Shown piece by piece: positions 29,001 through 44,000 of a stretch of 64,000 nucleotides of DNA. The notes beneath the pieces were generated by a model that did not search any database, was not told where the DNA came from, and saw only the letters and a list, made by a program, of their open reading frames with translations. The stretch comes from Chrysoperla carnea (Eukaryota; Arthropoda; Insecta; Neuroptera; Chrysopidae), in the NCBI RefSeq assembly GCF_905475395.1, contig NC_058339.1, forward strand, positions 51,469,172 through 51,533,171, given 5' to 3'. The position numbers and the translations under genes are program-made. Position 1 is the first letter of the stretch; every line of letters starts with the position of its first letter.

Positions 29001-32000
29001 ATTCCTTTTAACTCAGCTCTAATGCCATAGTCCCTATTAATATAGAGGTAAAACAATAAAAATTTATACTCAATTTTTGCAATATTTATTTAAGATACAT
29101 ACCTATGACGTCAATTTATTCGAAAACGAAAAAAAAACCTGTTAAAAAATTTTATCGTGAGTCTTTTGATCAGAACGATCCGAAAAATATTTTGGGGATA
29201 GTTTGAAAAAGTTTCAAAGAAAGCCATTTTCCTAGTCATACACTAAACTATAATTATAGTTTAGTTTCCTAGTCATACACTAAACTATAGTTATAGTTAA
29301 ACTAAACTATATATTATATTATATGGGTTAGGGTGGGAAAAAGTTTCACGGAGAGCCTTTTTCCTATCTAATATTGCGGGGTCTTTGAGCTCTGTGAATG
29401 TTGATGACTCGAGAATCTTGATAATAATTAGAGAAATTTTTCAAGAAAATTGGACTATTCTGCCTGTCTTGATTAAGGAAAACCAAATTCTCAGGTGTGT
29501 ATTGCTTAAAAACAAAACCAACAACAAAAAAATATATATGTTGTTTAATGAATAATCCTGTACGAATATATAAATAAAAACATGAAATAAATATTGTTTT
29601 CTTGATGTAGGATGGTAAAATAAATACTAAAATATGTAATAAAATGATTTATAAATACATAAAATTACATTAAAATATAATTGATAATGACTACTTAATT
29701 TTAATTTTTATACAAATCATAATAAAATTTATTTTATTTTATTTATTAATTATTATATTATTTTTTATTATTACTATATTTATTTCCTACTTTAAATTTA
29801 TTATTTACCAAACTGAAAAATTTTATCCGAGGCGTTGTATTGAAGTTGATTATATTTTACGATGTCATAAAGCAGAAATGTCAATCTAAATTATTAAAAA
29901 ATTATTTGTACCATGAAAAACGGTATGGCCATTACAAATTTTATGAAATAAAATTGTAACACTGCATATCAATTTTTCAATACGAAAATTACTAAAATTC
30001 CATAATGGTCTGTCGGTAGTTTGGAGTTATGATTATTGAGTTGTTGATGTCTTTGGCTTAACTTTTCTTCCCTCAACATTTTTCTAAGATTTTATGTAAA
30101 CTTGAATTTATGAAGTAACTGTAAATTTATCGCATTCTATTTCTTCATTATGAAATTAATAGCTTGTTTTTAATTTTACAAATTTTTTCACACCTAAAAT
30201 TAAGATAAAAACCACTTTTTTATGAATAAATAAATTGTCTAAAACCTCCACACTACTTCCATATACATATTTCATACCAGATTTTCTTCCGCAGAAAAGT
30301 TTTCAAATATACATAATTTCGCTCTATTAAATTCTCTATTAGTCACAATTTAGCTCTATTCTTCTCAATTAAAAAATTATTAGCACTTTTATAATGCGAT
30401 AACGAACTCGGAAAATATAATTTTCGAGCTTTTATACGCCGAAGTTTAATTAATCGGGATTTATTTGCTTTACCAAGACAGGTGCATTGAAAATACTTAT
30501 TTGTGGTATCAAATAAAAGTACCCAAAGCTTCCACTATATTAATTTCTTTTGCTATTTTCAAAAGAAAGTTCTAACAATTAAAGACCAGAGTAAAGGTGT
30601 TACAATATTTCTAATCCTCGAAATGAAAATTGACATTTATACAAAACTTTATGTTTTTCAAAAATTTAGTTACAAAACTGTATGTTTTTTTACAAAAAGT
30701 AAAAATGTTATTTTTAAAGGGGTTCAAAATCAAAAAATTTTATTGAGTCTTACATCGATATTGTATATTGTGTACATAGGAGTAATATAAAAAATATCCA
30801 TAAAAATATTTATAATAAATTGAAAATAAATATCTTAAATCATTTATAGTAAATAATTGCTGGGAAGTAATATTTAAAACATGCTAAAATTAAGAAAAAA
30901 AAAACACCTTTTTTATATAAAGTGGGTGTTAAATATAAATATGAGGTATTTAATTAAAATATAAAAACAAATAAAATACGTTCGCACCCACTTATTAAAT
31001 CATTAATTTATTTTCAATTAAATAAAACATTTTTATGAAAATAAGCAATTAATATTGTAAGAAATAATTAATTTTAATCGATGCATTTTCTCAATATATA
31101 TAATTAAGTAATTTATAATTTTTCATAACATAAATGTTATAATTAAATACATATTAATAATATTTACATTTATTTAAAAAAAAATATAATAAAAATTTAA
31201 CCCCATTGAAATTCCAAACTTCTTTTTGTACTTTTTACTACAGGTATAAAACTAGCATACATTTTTTGGAATTATTTACAAAAAGTTATATAACGTATTT
31301 TTCAGATGTTACAATGAAGTAGTTTTGAATTCGACAGCCTTTTTAGTTTTGAATTCGACAGCCTTAATTCACCACTTTCAAAAATTCAATTTAAAAATTT
31401 TGAACCACGGATATGCCACTTTATTGAGTGGGAGACAAAATTTTAAATTATTAAAGAGTTGATTAATTTATTTTTAGAAAAAAGCTGGTTTTCATCAATT
31501 TTAACCTGACATGGCAGCACATTTAAAAATTTGTTGATTTTACGAATTCAATCCATGATCTGATTTGAGTAAAAAACTTACAAAACAACTAACACTTTCT
31601 GAATAAAGTTTTTCGAAGGAAGCAATAATTCATTGTGTTTAATTTTACTTAAACTACGAAAAAAACCTTTCCTTAAACGACGTAAAAATGTTTTGAAAAG
31701 ATGTAACCTTGCTTATGCCAGAATTAATAAATTAATTTTAATGATATAATTAAAAATCAATTTCAGTTCAATTACCTTAGCATGATTTCGTTTTATTTAA
31801 TTGTTAAAAAAAAAGAAAAAAATTTAAAAACAAACTTGAAAATAACCAACTAAAATAAACTTTAATTAATATTGTTTTTAAATTTCCAACAACAAAAAAT
31901 AGTTATAAGTTTGAGACAATTGTTTATCTGTGGTCTGTGGCATCGTAGATTTCAAACGGATAAACCGACTGTTATTTGTTACAGTATTTGTCAAAAATCG

Positions 32001-35000
32001 GATAAGCTTTTTGAAGTTATATGTATAACTTGATTTTATTCAAAAAAAATTTCAAGAAAAAAGGTAGTTCCGGTAGTTAATAGTTTGACTGGATTATTTT
32101 TTAGCAGCATCTTGAAACGGGATAGCCGGGACTTTAGTTAGTAAGGTACACTAGAATTCTTGAATTTATAAGTATTGAAATCACTGACTCAAAAGATATT
32201 TACATGTTATTAGAACATCAAACAGCGTCGACTTTAATCCAATTTACTTCGTTTGAAAATTTGCTTAGCTTTGAATATTTTTTATTGTAAATTTTTTCCC
32301 TAGTTTTAAAAATTCAAGAGATTATGTGGAAGCATCTGGAGTAATATGTGCTTTTCCCATATTGATAGCTTTACAATGTATTTCTAACACATTTAAAAAC
32401 ATAAATTTGTGCTTTATAATTACAAGTTGAATTGATTAACCTTAACTAAAAGATAAGCAGAAATTTACTTTAAACTTTTCTTTTCCAAAACTAGTATTTT
32501 TAGGAGAGGGGGCATATATAACTTCGAAACATAAATAAATGTGTCTAGAACTCGAATAGCCTAATTGGTAGGGCGCTTGACATGAATCCAAGAAGTCCAA
32601 GTTCGAGTCCATGGTTCGAGTGTATTTTTTTTTATTCTCTTTAATTAAGATTACTAGACAAGATATTTGTCAATTTAGTTTACGCTGTATGTATCATATT
32701 AAAAACATCAATTATAATCGAGAAACCATAATGTAAATAAATATCGTATACATGATTAAAGTAAACAATAACAAAAAGTAAAAAATAATTGTATTAGCAA
32801 ATATAAAATTGTATTATAGAAATTTCAGTTTTTAGAAGTAAAAAGGCATAAAAATGAGCTCGACTCAAAATAATGGGAATTTTATAAAACGATTTTCTAA
32901 AGTAATAATGCGGTTGTTTTCAAAATGAACGTTTTCAATTGAAAAGGCAGGTTGGGGTAGGCATTTCTATTGAAATTCTTCACTATTATTTAAATGTAAA
33001 AAATAAAAACTTCACGGTACCGCCACTGTTATTTGCAAAAATACATTGTATGTATGTATGTACGAACATTTTTAATAATAAAAAAAGAACAAAAAAAATA
33101 ATCTTGTAAATCTAGATTGAGCCTTGAACAATTTTCATATAATAATAATTATATATTAACTACAATCTCTATATTCAAGTACATCAATTAAATAATCAAC
33201 AGTTTTATAAACAAAAAAAGAAAAATACGAAAATAAATAAAAAAAGTTCTTTCTACATTTATTATAGATGGCCAGTATAGAGGTATCACTGTCTACAACA
33301 CCGAGACGAAAGAAGAATGGAAGTATTGGAGGTGGATCCAAAGCGAGTATTGTTCGTGTAGATCCAATTTCACGGGAATTAGATCATTTACGATTGGCGT
33401 TACGTGATAAGGAAAATGTTATACAAAGGTAATTATTTTTCTATATATAAATATCGCTTTTTAAAAAGTGCTTTGTTATTTAATTACTATCCTTGAATGC
33501 AAGGTCTCTCATTAAGAGTGATACTTTTTAAAATTTGATTAAAACAAGTGAAAACATACAATTGACTGAGTTAACTGTTAAAATACCCTGTATTGAAAGT
33601 GTAGAATGCCATTGCCTGCATTATTATAGAAGAGTTTAAAAAACCAACACAATTATGGCGATTTATTTAGTTTTCGAAAGTATTTTCTAGAATTTTTTCT
33701 ACTAGTTGAAGCTCTACCTGCAAATTTTCAACTCCTTATCTGTTATAGTTTTGGAAAAAATAGACACCAAATTTTTGTCCTAATTTGCGTCCTCACGAGT
33801 AAACAATGATATTTACGAAAAATAGTTTTAAACAAAAGTTGTTTTTATTTTTTTATAAGAAACGTTTTTACGTTTAAGGTTTTGTTCTATCTCTAAAGGT
33901 TTACAAGATAGGTCCTACGGACCCGAGTTTCAATTAACCCATGTTGGCCATTTACCTACTCAAACTCACTTTTCTCGACCCAAGCACGCTAAAAAAAACT
34001 TCAGTTTGATATGTCTTCATTTTTGAGTTATCATGATTACGGACGGACGAACAACCGAAAATGGACTAACCAAGTGATTTTATGAACATTTATAGCAATA
34101 TTTTGTTCGTATCATCGATATTTCTAAGTGTTATAAACTTGGGACTAAAGATAGTATACCATGATATATATATCATATATACAGGGTATAAAAAAACAAC
34201 TCAGCGTACCAAAGTGATTTGTTCTTTATTTTAATATCTTATGGACATAGAAGTTTTGTAGTGAACAAAATATCTTCAAATACCGTCCCAAAGTTTTTAA
34301 TAATTTCTTTCAATTTATTATTGATTTCTTTATTTTGGGTTATTTTCTTTGATTTTTCTCCTTTTTTACTTGGAAAAATGTACCCCACTAGGCTTCAAAA
34401 ATGGAACTTACCTTTTCACGCATTTGACTTCTCACTGTGAAAACTAATAATATGAGTTGAATTTTAATTTTTTTATTTATTTTCTAGTTTAAAAGGGCAA
34501 ATAAATCACACAACAACTCCAACAACACCAGGAACGAATGGCGGTGGAATAGGAGGTTTACCATTTTTAAAATCAAATGGAAATGGTCCACCAATTAATC
34601 ATACAACACAATTAACATCAGTGGAACGGAAGCATGCTGAAGATCGTCTTGCCAGAGTGAAAGCTGAAATGGATAATAAAAGATTAGCAATAAAAAATTT
34701 AAAAATAGCTTTAGAACGTTTGGATATTACTGAGTAAGTGGATTTTCAATCATAAAAACAAACTTTTAACATATTTTACAAGAATATTTTATTTAATATC
34801 TTTTTAACTAGATTCATAAAAACTTTTTATAGAAATATAAAAAATATATGGAGTGTCTCATAATCAGAGGCATAACAAAAAAAAATAGCGATCATAAAGT
34901 ATCCCACCCAAACATTGTCATAATTTTAAATATAGTTCCGTCCAAAGTGCTCTTTAAATTATCACCAATTAAAATAAATAAACCATTTCAATCATTTCCG

Positions 35001-38000
35001 AACTTTTATGACACGAAAACATACTGTAATGTTACCACTCTCCTGTTCTTATAGCAAAAAAGTAAAATTTTGCGACATTCAATATCATCCTGAACATTTA
35101 AATCGAACGACTCAAGCTATTACAGAGACTAATGTGGTGAAAAATTTATTTTTTAGTGCAATAAAATTTATCTGAAAATCTACAAAACGAATATAAATCA
35201 TAATATGGTGGAAGGGATGGGAATAAAAAAAATTTAATTTCAAAACACTTCTAGAATATGTCTATTATGGTTCATGCCATAAATTATGAAGCTGAAATAT
35301 TCTATATGCTATTCCACGTTCGGAAACTCAGTGTAAAGCTGGTTCGTATGTAGAAGTTTCAAAAAGATCGGAAGGTGCATTTCGTTCTATCATTTTCTCA
35401 CCTTCCGAATTTTGCCGCCCTGGACCCCTTATATAAATCCAGCGATTAAATCCCTAGCATAAAATAATTTACATCCGTCTAGCGATTTTCAAGTATCAAG
35501 TATAAGATTTATGCCAAAGAAGAGTTTAGCCCGATAAAATCAAATGATGATCTTAAAGGTGAGACATATAGTACACTCAAAGATGTAATACAAATTAAGG
35601 GAAATGAAATTAACCGCTCACATTTTTCTAAATCCATGTAGAATGTCTTTCTTAGATGTTAATAAACATAACATGCATTTGTTAATAAACAATAAATTCT
35701 TAATTAAATGGTCCATGTAAAAGTTGATTTAAAAAATTAAAATAATAGGTAACTTGTATTACGTATATGTTTTACATGTACAAGATTAGTATTTTTCATG
35801 TCTGACTGTCAAATTATCGAAAATTTCTCATACATGTATTGCATATACATAATACAAGTTGCTTATTTATTTATTTGATAAGTCAACTAACTCATGGTTG
35901 ACGAATGATATTTGATACTTAAGAAACTGAGTAAGTGGCCGAGCGTTCTAAGGCGTTAGTCATAGAACGTTGGACTATTTAGACTTAGGTTGCGGGTTCG
36001 AATTCAGGCAGCGGCAGTGTGAACAAGAACGAAGTAATCGACTCCACCCACATCAAAAAATGTAATTGTAAAATATGTTTGTAATTGAATAAATAAAGAT
36101 TAACAAATAATGGTGTGCGTGGCCTCTGTGATAAGGCGTATGTCACAAATACGGAGGTTAAACCCCCATTATTATTATTATTATTATTATTATTATACGT
36201 AAGAAACCAGGTGTTAGCAAAAAGTGAGCATTTTCCTTAATTAACCAATTTTTCTAACATCTTTTACTGTAGGTATTAATAATAAGAGATGTCTTTTTTA
36301 ATGTTCTTGGCATTTCTAATACAAACTTATATATGAACCGAAATCAAAACCGCGACATCTGAGTTAGTTTATCATGGTAACTTCAGAATAGAGGTATGTC
36401 TCTCATCTGGATATTAATAACGTTAAAGATCAAAATAAGTAAACGCTATTATAGTAAAATCTTGTACGAAATAATTGATGGCTAGCGCTATAGACTATAA
36501 TAAAACAATGACTTTTTTTCCCTATTGACACCTTATATATTAAATTTTAGTTTAGATTGTTTGTTTTTATAAAATTACATCTCTTTCAGTAATATTGATG
36601 TTCGTATTCAACAAGCAGAATTAGAATATCAACTTGGTCGTGAAGAATTGAATGCATTAAGTTTACTAGAAGAAGCGAGAGCATTACAATTATGTTTGGA
36701 GGATATTCCCCAGACAAGCAAACCACAAACAACGTTATACAGGTAAATAATACTCTTATACTTATTACACTCACTAAGTCACTTGTCATAATATATTTAT
36801 AATTTTATTTTATTTTATAAAATTTAATGTAATATAATAATAATCTTTATTATATATATATATAAAAAGATTAATATAACTCCTGAAGGACTTGGCCAAT
36901 GGACGCTAAATTGTGACTATGACTGACTTATTTTTGTTTTGTGGAAATTATGGTACTTTGCATTATTAGGGACTGAACACAAAAGAGGGATCGAGAGCTC
37001 CTTAAATTCAAGTCCAATATAAGACTTTAAAACGATGTAAGTTTCAAATTGCTCCAAGAACATTTTTTGTATAGGAAAAATTGATTGCAAATAAAAAATT
37101 TCATAGATCACTAACGCCCCCCCCCCCCCAACTTCCCAGCCAGGTTGTCGATTTCACCATCCACATATTCGCAAGTTGTCAACTTTAATATTTTCAATAT
37201 GCCTCAAATATGTACTCAAAAAAGCTACTCAACTCTGCAACTAATAACCAAATACCATTAGAATGACAGTTTTGGAAAATAATTTTAAATTTTTGTTAGT
37301 ATTTTCAAAATATCTCTAGTTATTACTCCAGAATTATAAGGCTTTAAGTATGCCAGGCAAAAATACTTGATATAAGTGAAGCGGAAACTGTGTAATATGA
37401 ACTAGATATCGTTTAGAAGTTGAACAAGTTTATTTTTTTCATTTTCAAATAAAAATAACATTCATTAGTTTTACTAAGTACAATTTTATAATGAATTTAT
37501 TTATTTATTTACTTATTTATCAGGTGCGGATACAGAGTTCATTCGGGGAAGGGGTAACAATTTTTCTTATATTCCAAAAAATTCGTACCACAAATTCGAT
37601 AAAATTTATGATATTTTTCCATGTAATACATGCATTTACCGGATGGTCTTCGTTCTGCCACACTCATACACACACAGTGTGTCGCATTTAAGATGAAGAC
37701 ACCCTCACACTTTCGTTATTTATAGGAATATCGATTTGGAAATTTGCACAGTAATAAACGGGGATGGGTTATATTTTTTAAGATAGATAACAGAAACTTG
37801 AACCTTAAACTCAATAACCTATTACAAATTGACAAATAGGGCAAAAATTTATTAATTTCTTAAAATTTCTACCTTGTGCCAGAGATGGTTTAAGATATCG
37901 CTAAAAATTATAAGAAAAAGCTGCTTAGAATATTTTTTTAAGTTCATATACCGATTTTCATGACAAAATTTGCATTTTCAATTTTTCATTATTTTGGTCT

Positions 38001-41000
38001 TTACCCAAAATTATTACAAGTTTATTTTTTAATTTTACAACTATGGAATGTAAAACAACTATGGGTGTCTTGGGCAATAAACTGGGCAAATTGATAGTGA
38101 AAAAATTATAAATGGGAATTTTTTCATGAAAATCGGTACATGGACATAAAAAATATTCTAAGCAATTTTTTCTAATAATTTTTTTCGATAGCTCTAACCA
38201 TCTCTGGCGCTAGGCAAAATTGAGCCTGAGTTAAAGGTTCAAGTTTCGGTTAAATATCTTAAAAAATGTGACCCATTCCCCTGTGCATTTTTCTCCTATT
38301 TATTTATTTAATCAATCATTTATTGTTCCGCGAAATAGCCTAGTGCTAAATTTTTTTATCGGTCACATTTGTTGATGATATTTTTATCAGAAATTTTGAG
38401 TAAAACACAGCTAGTGGAGGGATTAATCGCACCCATTGATCTCTCTCTGTATCCGCGCCAGTTATTTATTTACCAACTTGTGTAATTTTATATTTTACAT
38501 AACAAATTCTTAATTTTATTATTATATAACTGGATATCTAGGTATTATCATTTGCAATAAAACCTCATTATTATAATTATTTACAGAAAAATTCATCAAA
38601 ATGCTCATTTATATATACATATAAGTTTTTTCTTTTTTTTAAATTATTTATTTCCTTAGTAAATTATAAAAAAAATGTTTAACGGTATAATTTAATTTAA
38701 CAAAATTCTTTTTCGTTGAAGATTAGAAATTTTAAAACAAACAAGAAAATTCAAATATTAAATATAATCATTTATTATTTATGTTTTGTTTACTAAACTC
38801 TTGTATACAATTTTTTTACCATCAAAGTCTCTCGATTGTAATTAACGTTTTTATTATGATACAAATAGCGTAAACATATATAGCCAAATAATTTGTCGAG
38901 TTAAATTAAATAATCATATAATGTAGATTATACAAATCATAATCGAGGTTTATTTACTGCATAAATGATATTATCTGTTGAAAATACAGTATAATAAATA
39001 TATTTAAAAAAAAAAAATATTCGAGGCATTTGCAAACACCCCCAGAATTACGAAATCCACGATCCTTTGGGCGACAATTTAGGTTAAATATTTTCGAGTC
39101 CTTAGGGGGAAAAATTGTCTTGATTATTTCTTTATATGGGATTAATGGGATACTTTTTATTAAGAAATAAAAAGAGTACGAGCGCCAAGGTAAGTTTAGA
39201 CATGTGGTTGAAATTATTTGCACCTTATTTTCAACTTTACTGATGAATTTTGTTATAACTTCATGAATGTAAATGAAAAAAAAGAATAAAATTTTCGATA
39301 CCTGCCTTGGTTTTCGAAATTTCGAAAGGTAAACAACTAAACAAAATTTTCAATTTTCGATATTTTAAAAATTACTCTGGATATCGAAAATTTTATTCTT
39401 ATTTTTCGTCTTATATTGAAAATATATATTTTTAAATTTGTGTCCCCACTAACGTGTCATACATCCTTAATTAAGAAAAATTATAAAGTTTCACGCCAAT
39501 CAAATAATGATTTCACGCCATTGAAAAATGAGTATTGAACCGGCTTAAATAAAAATTTTTAGTTAAAAATAATTCCAAATCCCACTAATAATCAGGTCAA
39601 GATTAAAAGTTATTGAGTTCAAGAACATAAGGATTCACAAAACATTCATCAAAAATAATGAAATAATAATAATATGTATATTTGATTGATGCGTGTAAAT
39701 ATTTCATAAATATATCCATTATTTAAATATTTTACAACAATTAATTCATGGTTAATTTATAAAAGAAGAAGAATACGTCTGAATACTTACATATAGTTAT
39801 TATATTATTATATGAAATGTGAATAATCATTTTTTGAAACCATGTTGCACGGATATTTATTACTTCAGGGTAAAATATAAATATTATGTGAAATTATTTC
39901 ACATAGGGTACTACAACAATCGATGTAAAAAAGTATTATCAACTCTCTGACACGAAGTAAGTTATTTTCATCTCCCCGAAAAAAACTAATAAAAACTTAT
40001 TTACGTTTGATGTGAGTCTACAATGTTCTAACATCATATGTGCTGTCAAATTTATATCTTTCGAACAGATACTGTAAATAAATAAAGACGTCGAAAAACT
40101 CGGTTTTTATAAGTTGCATTCTGGACACGGTTAAAGCCTCAATTTCTTTTTTTAGAAATCTAAATTGTAGGCACTTTTCAAACTAAGATTTTTAAAAAAT
40201 GAAATATATTTATTGACATTCGAAAAATATAATAAAAAAAATTGTAAAAAAAAATAAAAATTTCTTAGAATTACAAGCTGATTAATTGTACACGGCACCC
40301 TAACACGATTCCAGCCCTTGTAGTGTTCCGAAATGAAAAAATTCGAAAAATTGTTAGTTAGTGAAAATGTAGCTATCGTGTATTCGAACCTTTTTTTCCA
40401 AAATTTTTTTAAATCCAATGTTCAGACGATAGAAGGATTTATAAAGAAGATTCTTACCACATTTCAAAGGAATCGGTCGAGTGGAACTTGAGATATCATG
40501 TCAACCACTTCGAAAATGTAGTTTCAAGAAAAAAGCGTTTTAAGTTTGAGAAACAATTCCGGCAGAGTAAGTTGGATAATAATTATTACTCATTTTGGAT
40601 TAATCGGCGATCCCTGAACCATACATTGAGCCTTCTTCTACTTCATATGCATTGTTTTGCCAAGTTATTTCTGCTAACCTAGCTGTTCTGGCTTCTTTTG
40701 AATCAGCAGAAGCTCGCAGTACAGAACGATCAATTCGAACTTTGTTCCCAGAAAATTCGATGTGTCTTCGAAAATAATTCAAATTTTGAAAAATCCGTTT
40801 AAGGACATATTTTAAGGGTCTAACTTTTAAAAAATATGGAAACAAAAATCGATTTCTTCAAATTTATAGACTAGAATACTGCCTTAATAAACTTTACAAT
40901 ACAGTTGCAATCATCAAAAAAGGCAGACAACGGGAATCATTGTACCTATTTCCACCTCATTATGGCGCATTAGTATAAAATGGTCTAATATGGTGAAGTT

Positions 41001-44000
41001 CTTACATCGACCTTCTTAAGATTTGCATGTAATTCAGAAAATAGAATGTAGATTTGAACGCAGATATAAAGAATGAATAATAATGGAAAAATTTATCTTA
41101 AAATAAAGTTGTAGATAATAAATTTTACTCTAATTCAACAATGAATATATTTAATCGAAAACTTATGGATCCGATCAAAGAGATCTAATGATCATATTCA
41201 CCACGGCTTTTATCTACCATATTTTCATGCAATTTTATTTAAAACTCCACCCATTCGCATGCAAATAAATGTTTTAAAAGTTTCAACGGATTTTTTATTT
41301 TTATATTCTGATTAGAAGTATTTAACGTTGAAAATTATTATAGACATGAAATTGGATTTGTAAATAGCGAAAACATTTAACTATGGATTAATATATTGCA
41401 ACGATAATTGTTCTGTATTTAAACTATTCTATTTATCTATTATTATTTATTGCGATCAGATAAACAGTTGGTATCGTCGACCAGATGCAAAAATAGATAA
41501 AAACTTAATACAAAATTATATAGGTACATGGAACAATCATAAAAGGGTTGTGCATAACTTTGAGTAGTATAGAAGAAATAGTAGATATTATACAAAGGCA
41601 AAAAATGAAATAAAATTTTTGAATTTAATCAAATGAACTAGTTAATAAGGTTTATGATCAGACATTAAGGCATAAAGACAATTTCAATTTGTGCCCCAAT
41701 TTCCTAGATCAATTTTTTGTACTTACGTATTTCGACTACCAAGTAGTCATCATCAGTATGAATTAGCTAATTGTAATTACTCTTATTGTGTATGTTACTC
41801 TCATTCTTAATTTGGTGTAGTCCGCCACTGTGACTTCTTTACATGTTTAAGAACAATTTCTCAAAATTTTAAGTTAATGTTTTTTTTTCTGTAGCGTCTC
41901 AATAACCTTAAAGTGATAGAGCTCAATTACAATTTTTATTTAATCATGTCAAAAAACTTCGAAAGTATGCATTTCTTTCTGGCCTATTGGGCAATACTTC
42001 CCGTAAAGTATAATCAAAGTCAAATGATAATTTCTCGTGGTGGACAGGGAAAAACCAACAAATACTACGAGTAATAAGACTGTTCTACAAAAAAAAATAT
42101 TAATTAACAATTAAAATTTAAAAAAAAAATAATTTCTCCTAAAAATTTTTCTTGACAAATACATACAAAGTAAGCAGCCGGATAGTTGGCGTTTTTTTGA
42201 CTACAAAAGTAATCGGCTTTATCGACTAGTTGCCGACTAGTCGGAACATCCTTAATAATTATAAAATAAAAAATCAATATATCAACTCAAGTTTTTAGAA
42301 AATCATAGATATTTTTTCAAACTTTTTTTTTATATACGTCTGCTGTATATTGTTGTAACAATGGCCAATAAAACAGGGATTATGTTCGAAAACCGGAGAA
42401 ACGCCTCGAAAATCGAAGATTTGGCAGCTCTGTCAAATTTCGATTTAGAAACAGAGTGAACGAGAAATTTGTACAAATTTTGTGCAGGGCATTAGTGACT
42501 ATATAATCTTAAGTATTTATTTAACTTAAGTTTAGAAGATTGATCAATATGGACAACCAAAAGTTAATTAAAAACAGTATTTTTATGCCTTTCAACGTAT
42601 AAAAAAGTAGTTACATAATATTAAACCGTAACAAATTATCTCTCACCAAACTTAAAAATAAAAAAAACCAAAATAATTAAAATTATTTACTTAAAAATAA
42701 TCGATTATTTTCAAAAAAAAAATTGTATTTTGTTATAAACTTAAAACAATTAAATGATTTTAAAATTGTATTTTAAGAATAAAATCTTTTGGTTATAGCT
42801 GTACTAGAGGATGTAGCGGCTATGTAACATTGCATGCCATTGAGGTCAAATACGACGCAAAAAGTCCTCGATTTGGAGCGGCACCTAAGGACAATAACCC
42901 CGGACTATATGTTGAATGGGCATTAGATGATACGGAGCTATGTAAAGGTGATAGGTATGTATTTAAAAACATTCATTAATAATTTATTCATTTAAATTGT
43001 ATTTTAATTAATTATTGAAAAAAAAATATAAAAATTCATTGATAAAAATTTGTGAATATAAAAAAAAAATTTTTACTATTATTATTAGTAAAAAAATTTA
43101 TTTATTCTAGGATTCCGTTCCGTAGAAATTTTTAGGACTTATGTAAACGTGCATTTTTTATATCACTCTTATATGAAAGACAAATAAAACTGTTGTTTTA
43201 GAAGTAGTGCTAAGTAATATGGGATATTATATAATATTTAACAAATATCGTCAATCTTATAAGGGCTGCTTTAACTTTCAGATTATGTAGTTTAATTATT
43301 TGTAAAATTATTTTTTATTTGGCGAATCGCAAAATCAAACTGGACAGATTTTTGGATCCTTAGTATCTTAGATTATAATTTTTGAGACCACAAAGTGTCC
43401 GTAATTTATTCAACTTTACTAATATCTTTAATTTGTGGGTTTATTTCGATATTCCTTAAAATAGCAAAAATAAATTTTCTCTGGTTTTGATATTCCAATT
43501 TTATACTCCAAGTGATAACTTCTATAAACTTAAATAAAATTTTCCAAACAAATTCTAATTTATTTATTAAGGTCGACTCAAATTTTTTATTTCCGATTAC
43601 GGTAAAATTCATGTCAGTCTATTAAGAAATTTTGATTCCAAAAATACAACAAGCCGTGGGGTAGGTCTGGTGCGATCCTTGAGGCCTACATAAATAACTT
43701 CCGAGTATAATAAGGATTAAAAAAAATTGGCAGTCATGGGGACTGCTGATAGAAATGAAAACTTAAAACTTTTAGCATAAAAATTTGAAATTTCATAATA
43801 TTTGAATTAAAATTATCAATATCAGTCTGGTTTTCACATCTATTGAAACTCCGAGCAACAATTATATACATGTTTATAGGGTTTTTTATTATTTAAATAT
43901 ATTACGGGCTGTACAAGATTATGACAAAATTTAAATACAATTCAATTGTAATAACAATTAATATACAATCATATGATTTGTGGATAGTATTTGTATTTAC

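Larger units (their letters stand above)
23850..33267 (+). other. PDZ gene intron 3
   Basis: The longest intron (9,418 bp). It contains a family F copy at 24553, a family G fragment at 26900, the long hairpin at 28438, a local duplication at 29200 and a tRNA-like unit at 32550. Much of 29,550-31,250 is nearly pure A/T with nothing recognisable. Confidence 0.7.
36743..42798 (+). other. PDZ gene intron 6
   Basis: A 6,056-bp intron with a C13 run near 37118, the hAT-like insertion at 37521, a family G copy at 39245 and a family B arm at 41678. The stretches between are A/T-rich with no conserved coding sequence. Confidence 0.7.

Noticed and set aside
30503-30790. 95-codon + strand open frame
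   Set aside because: Low-complexity, A/T-driven residues within PDZ gene intron 3; no conserved pattern.
36168-36196. (ATT)n run as CRISPR-like or independent satellite
   Set aside because: It is the 3' tail of the SINE, lying immediately before the target duplication.
36586-36789. 67-codon - strand open frame
   Set aside because: Antisense shadow of PDZ gene exon 6.
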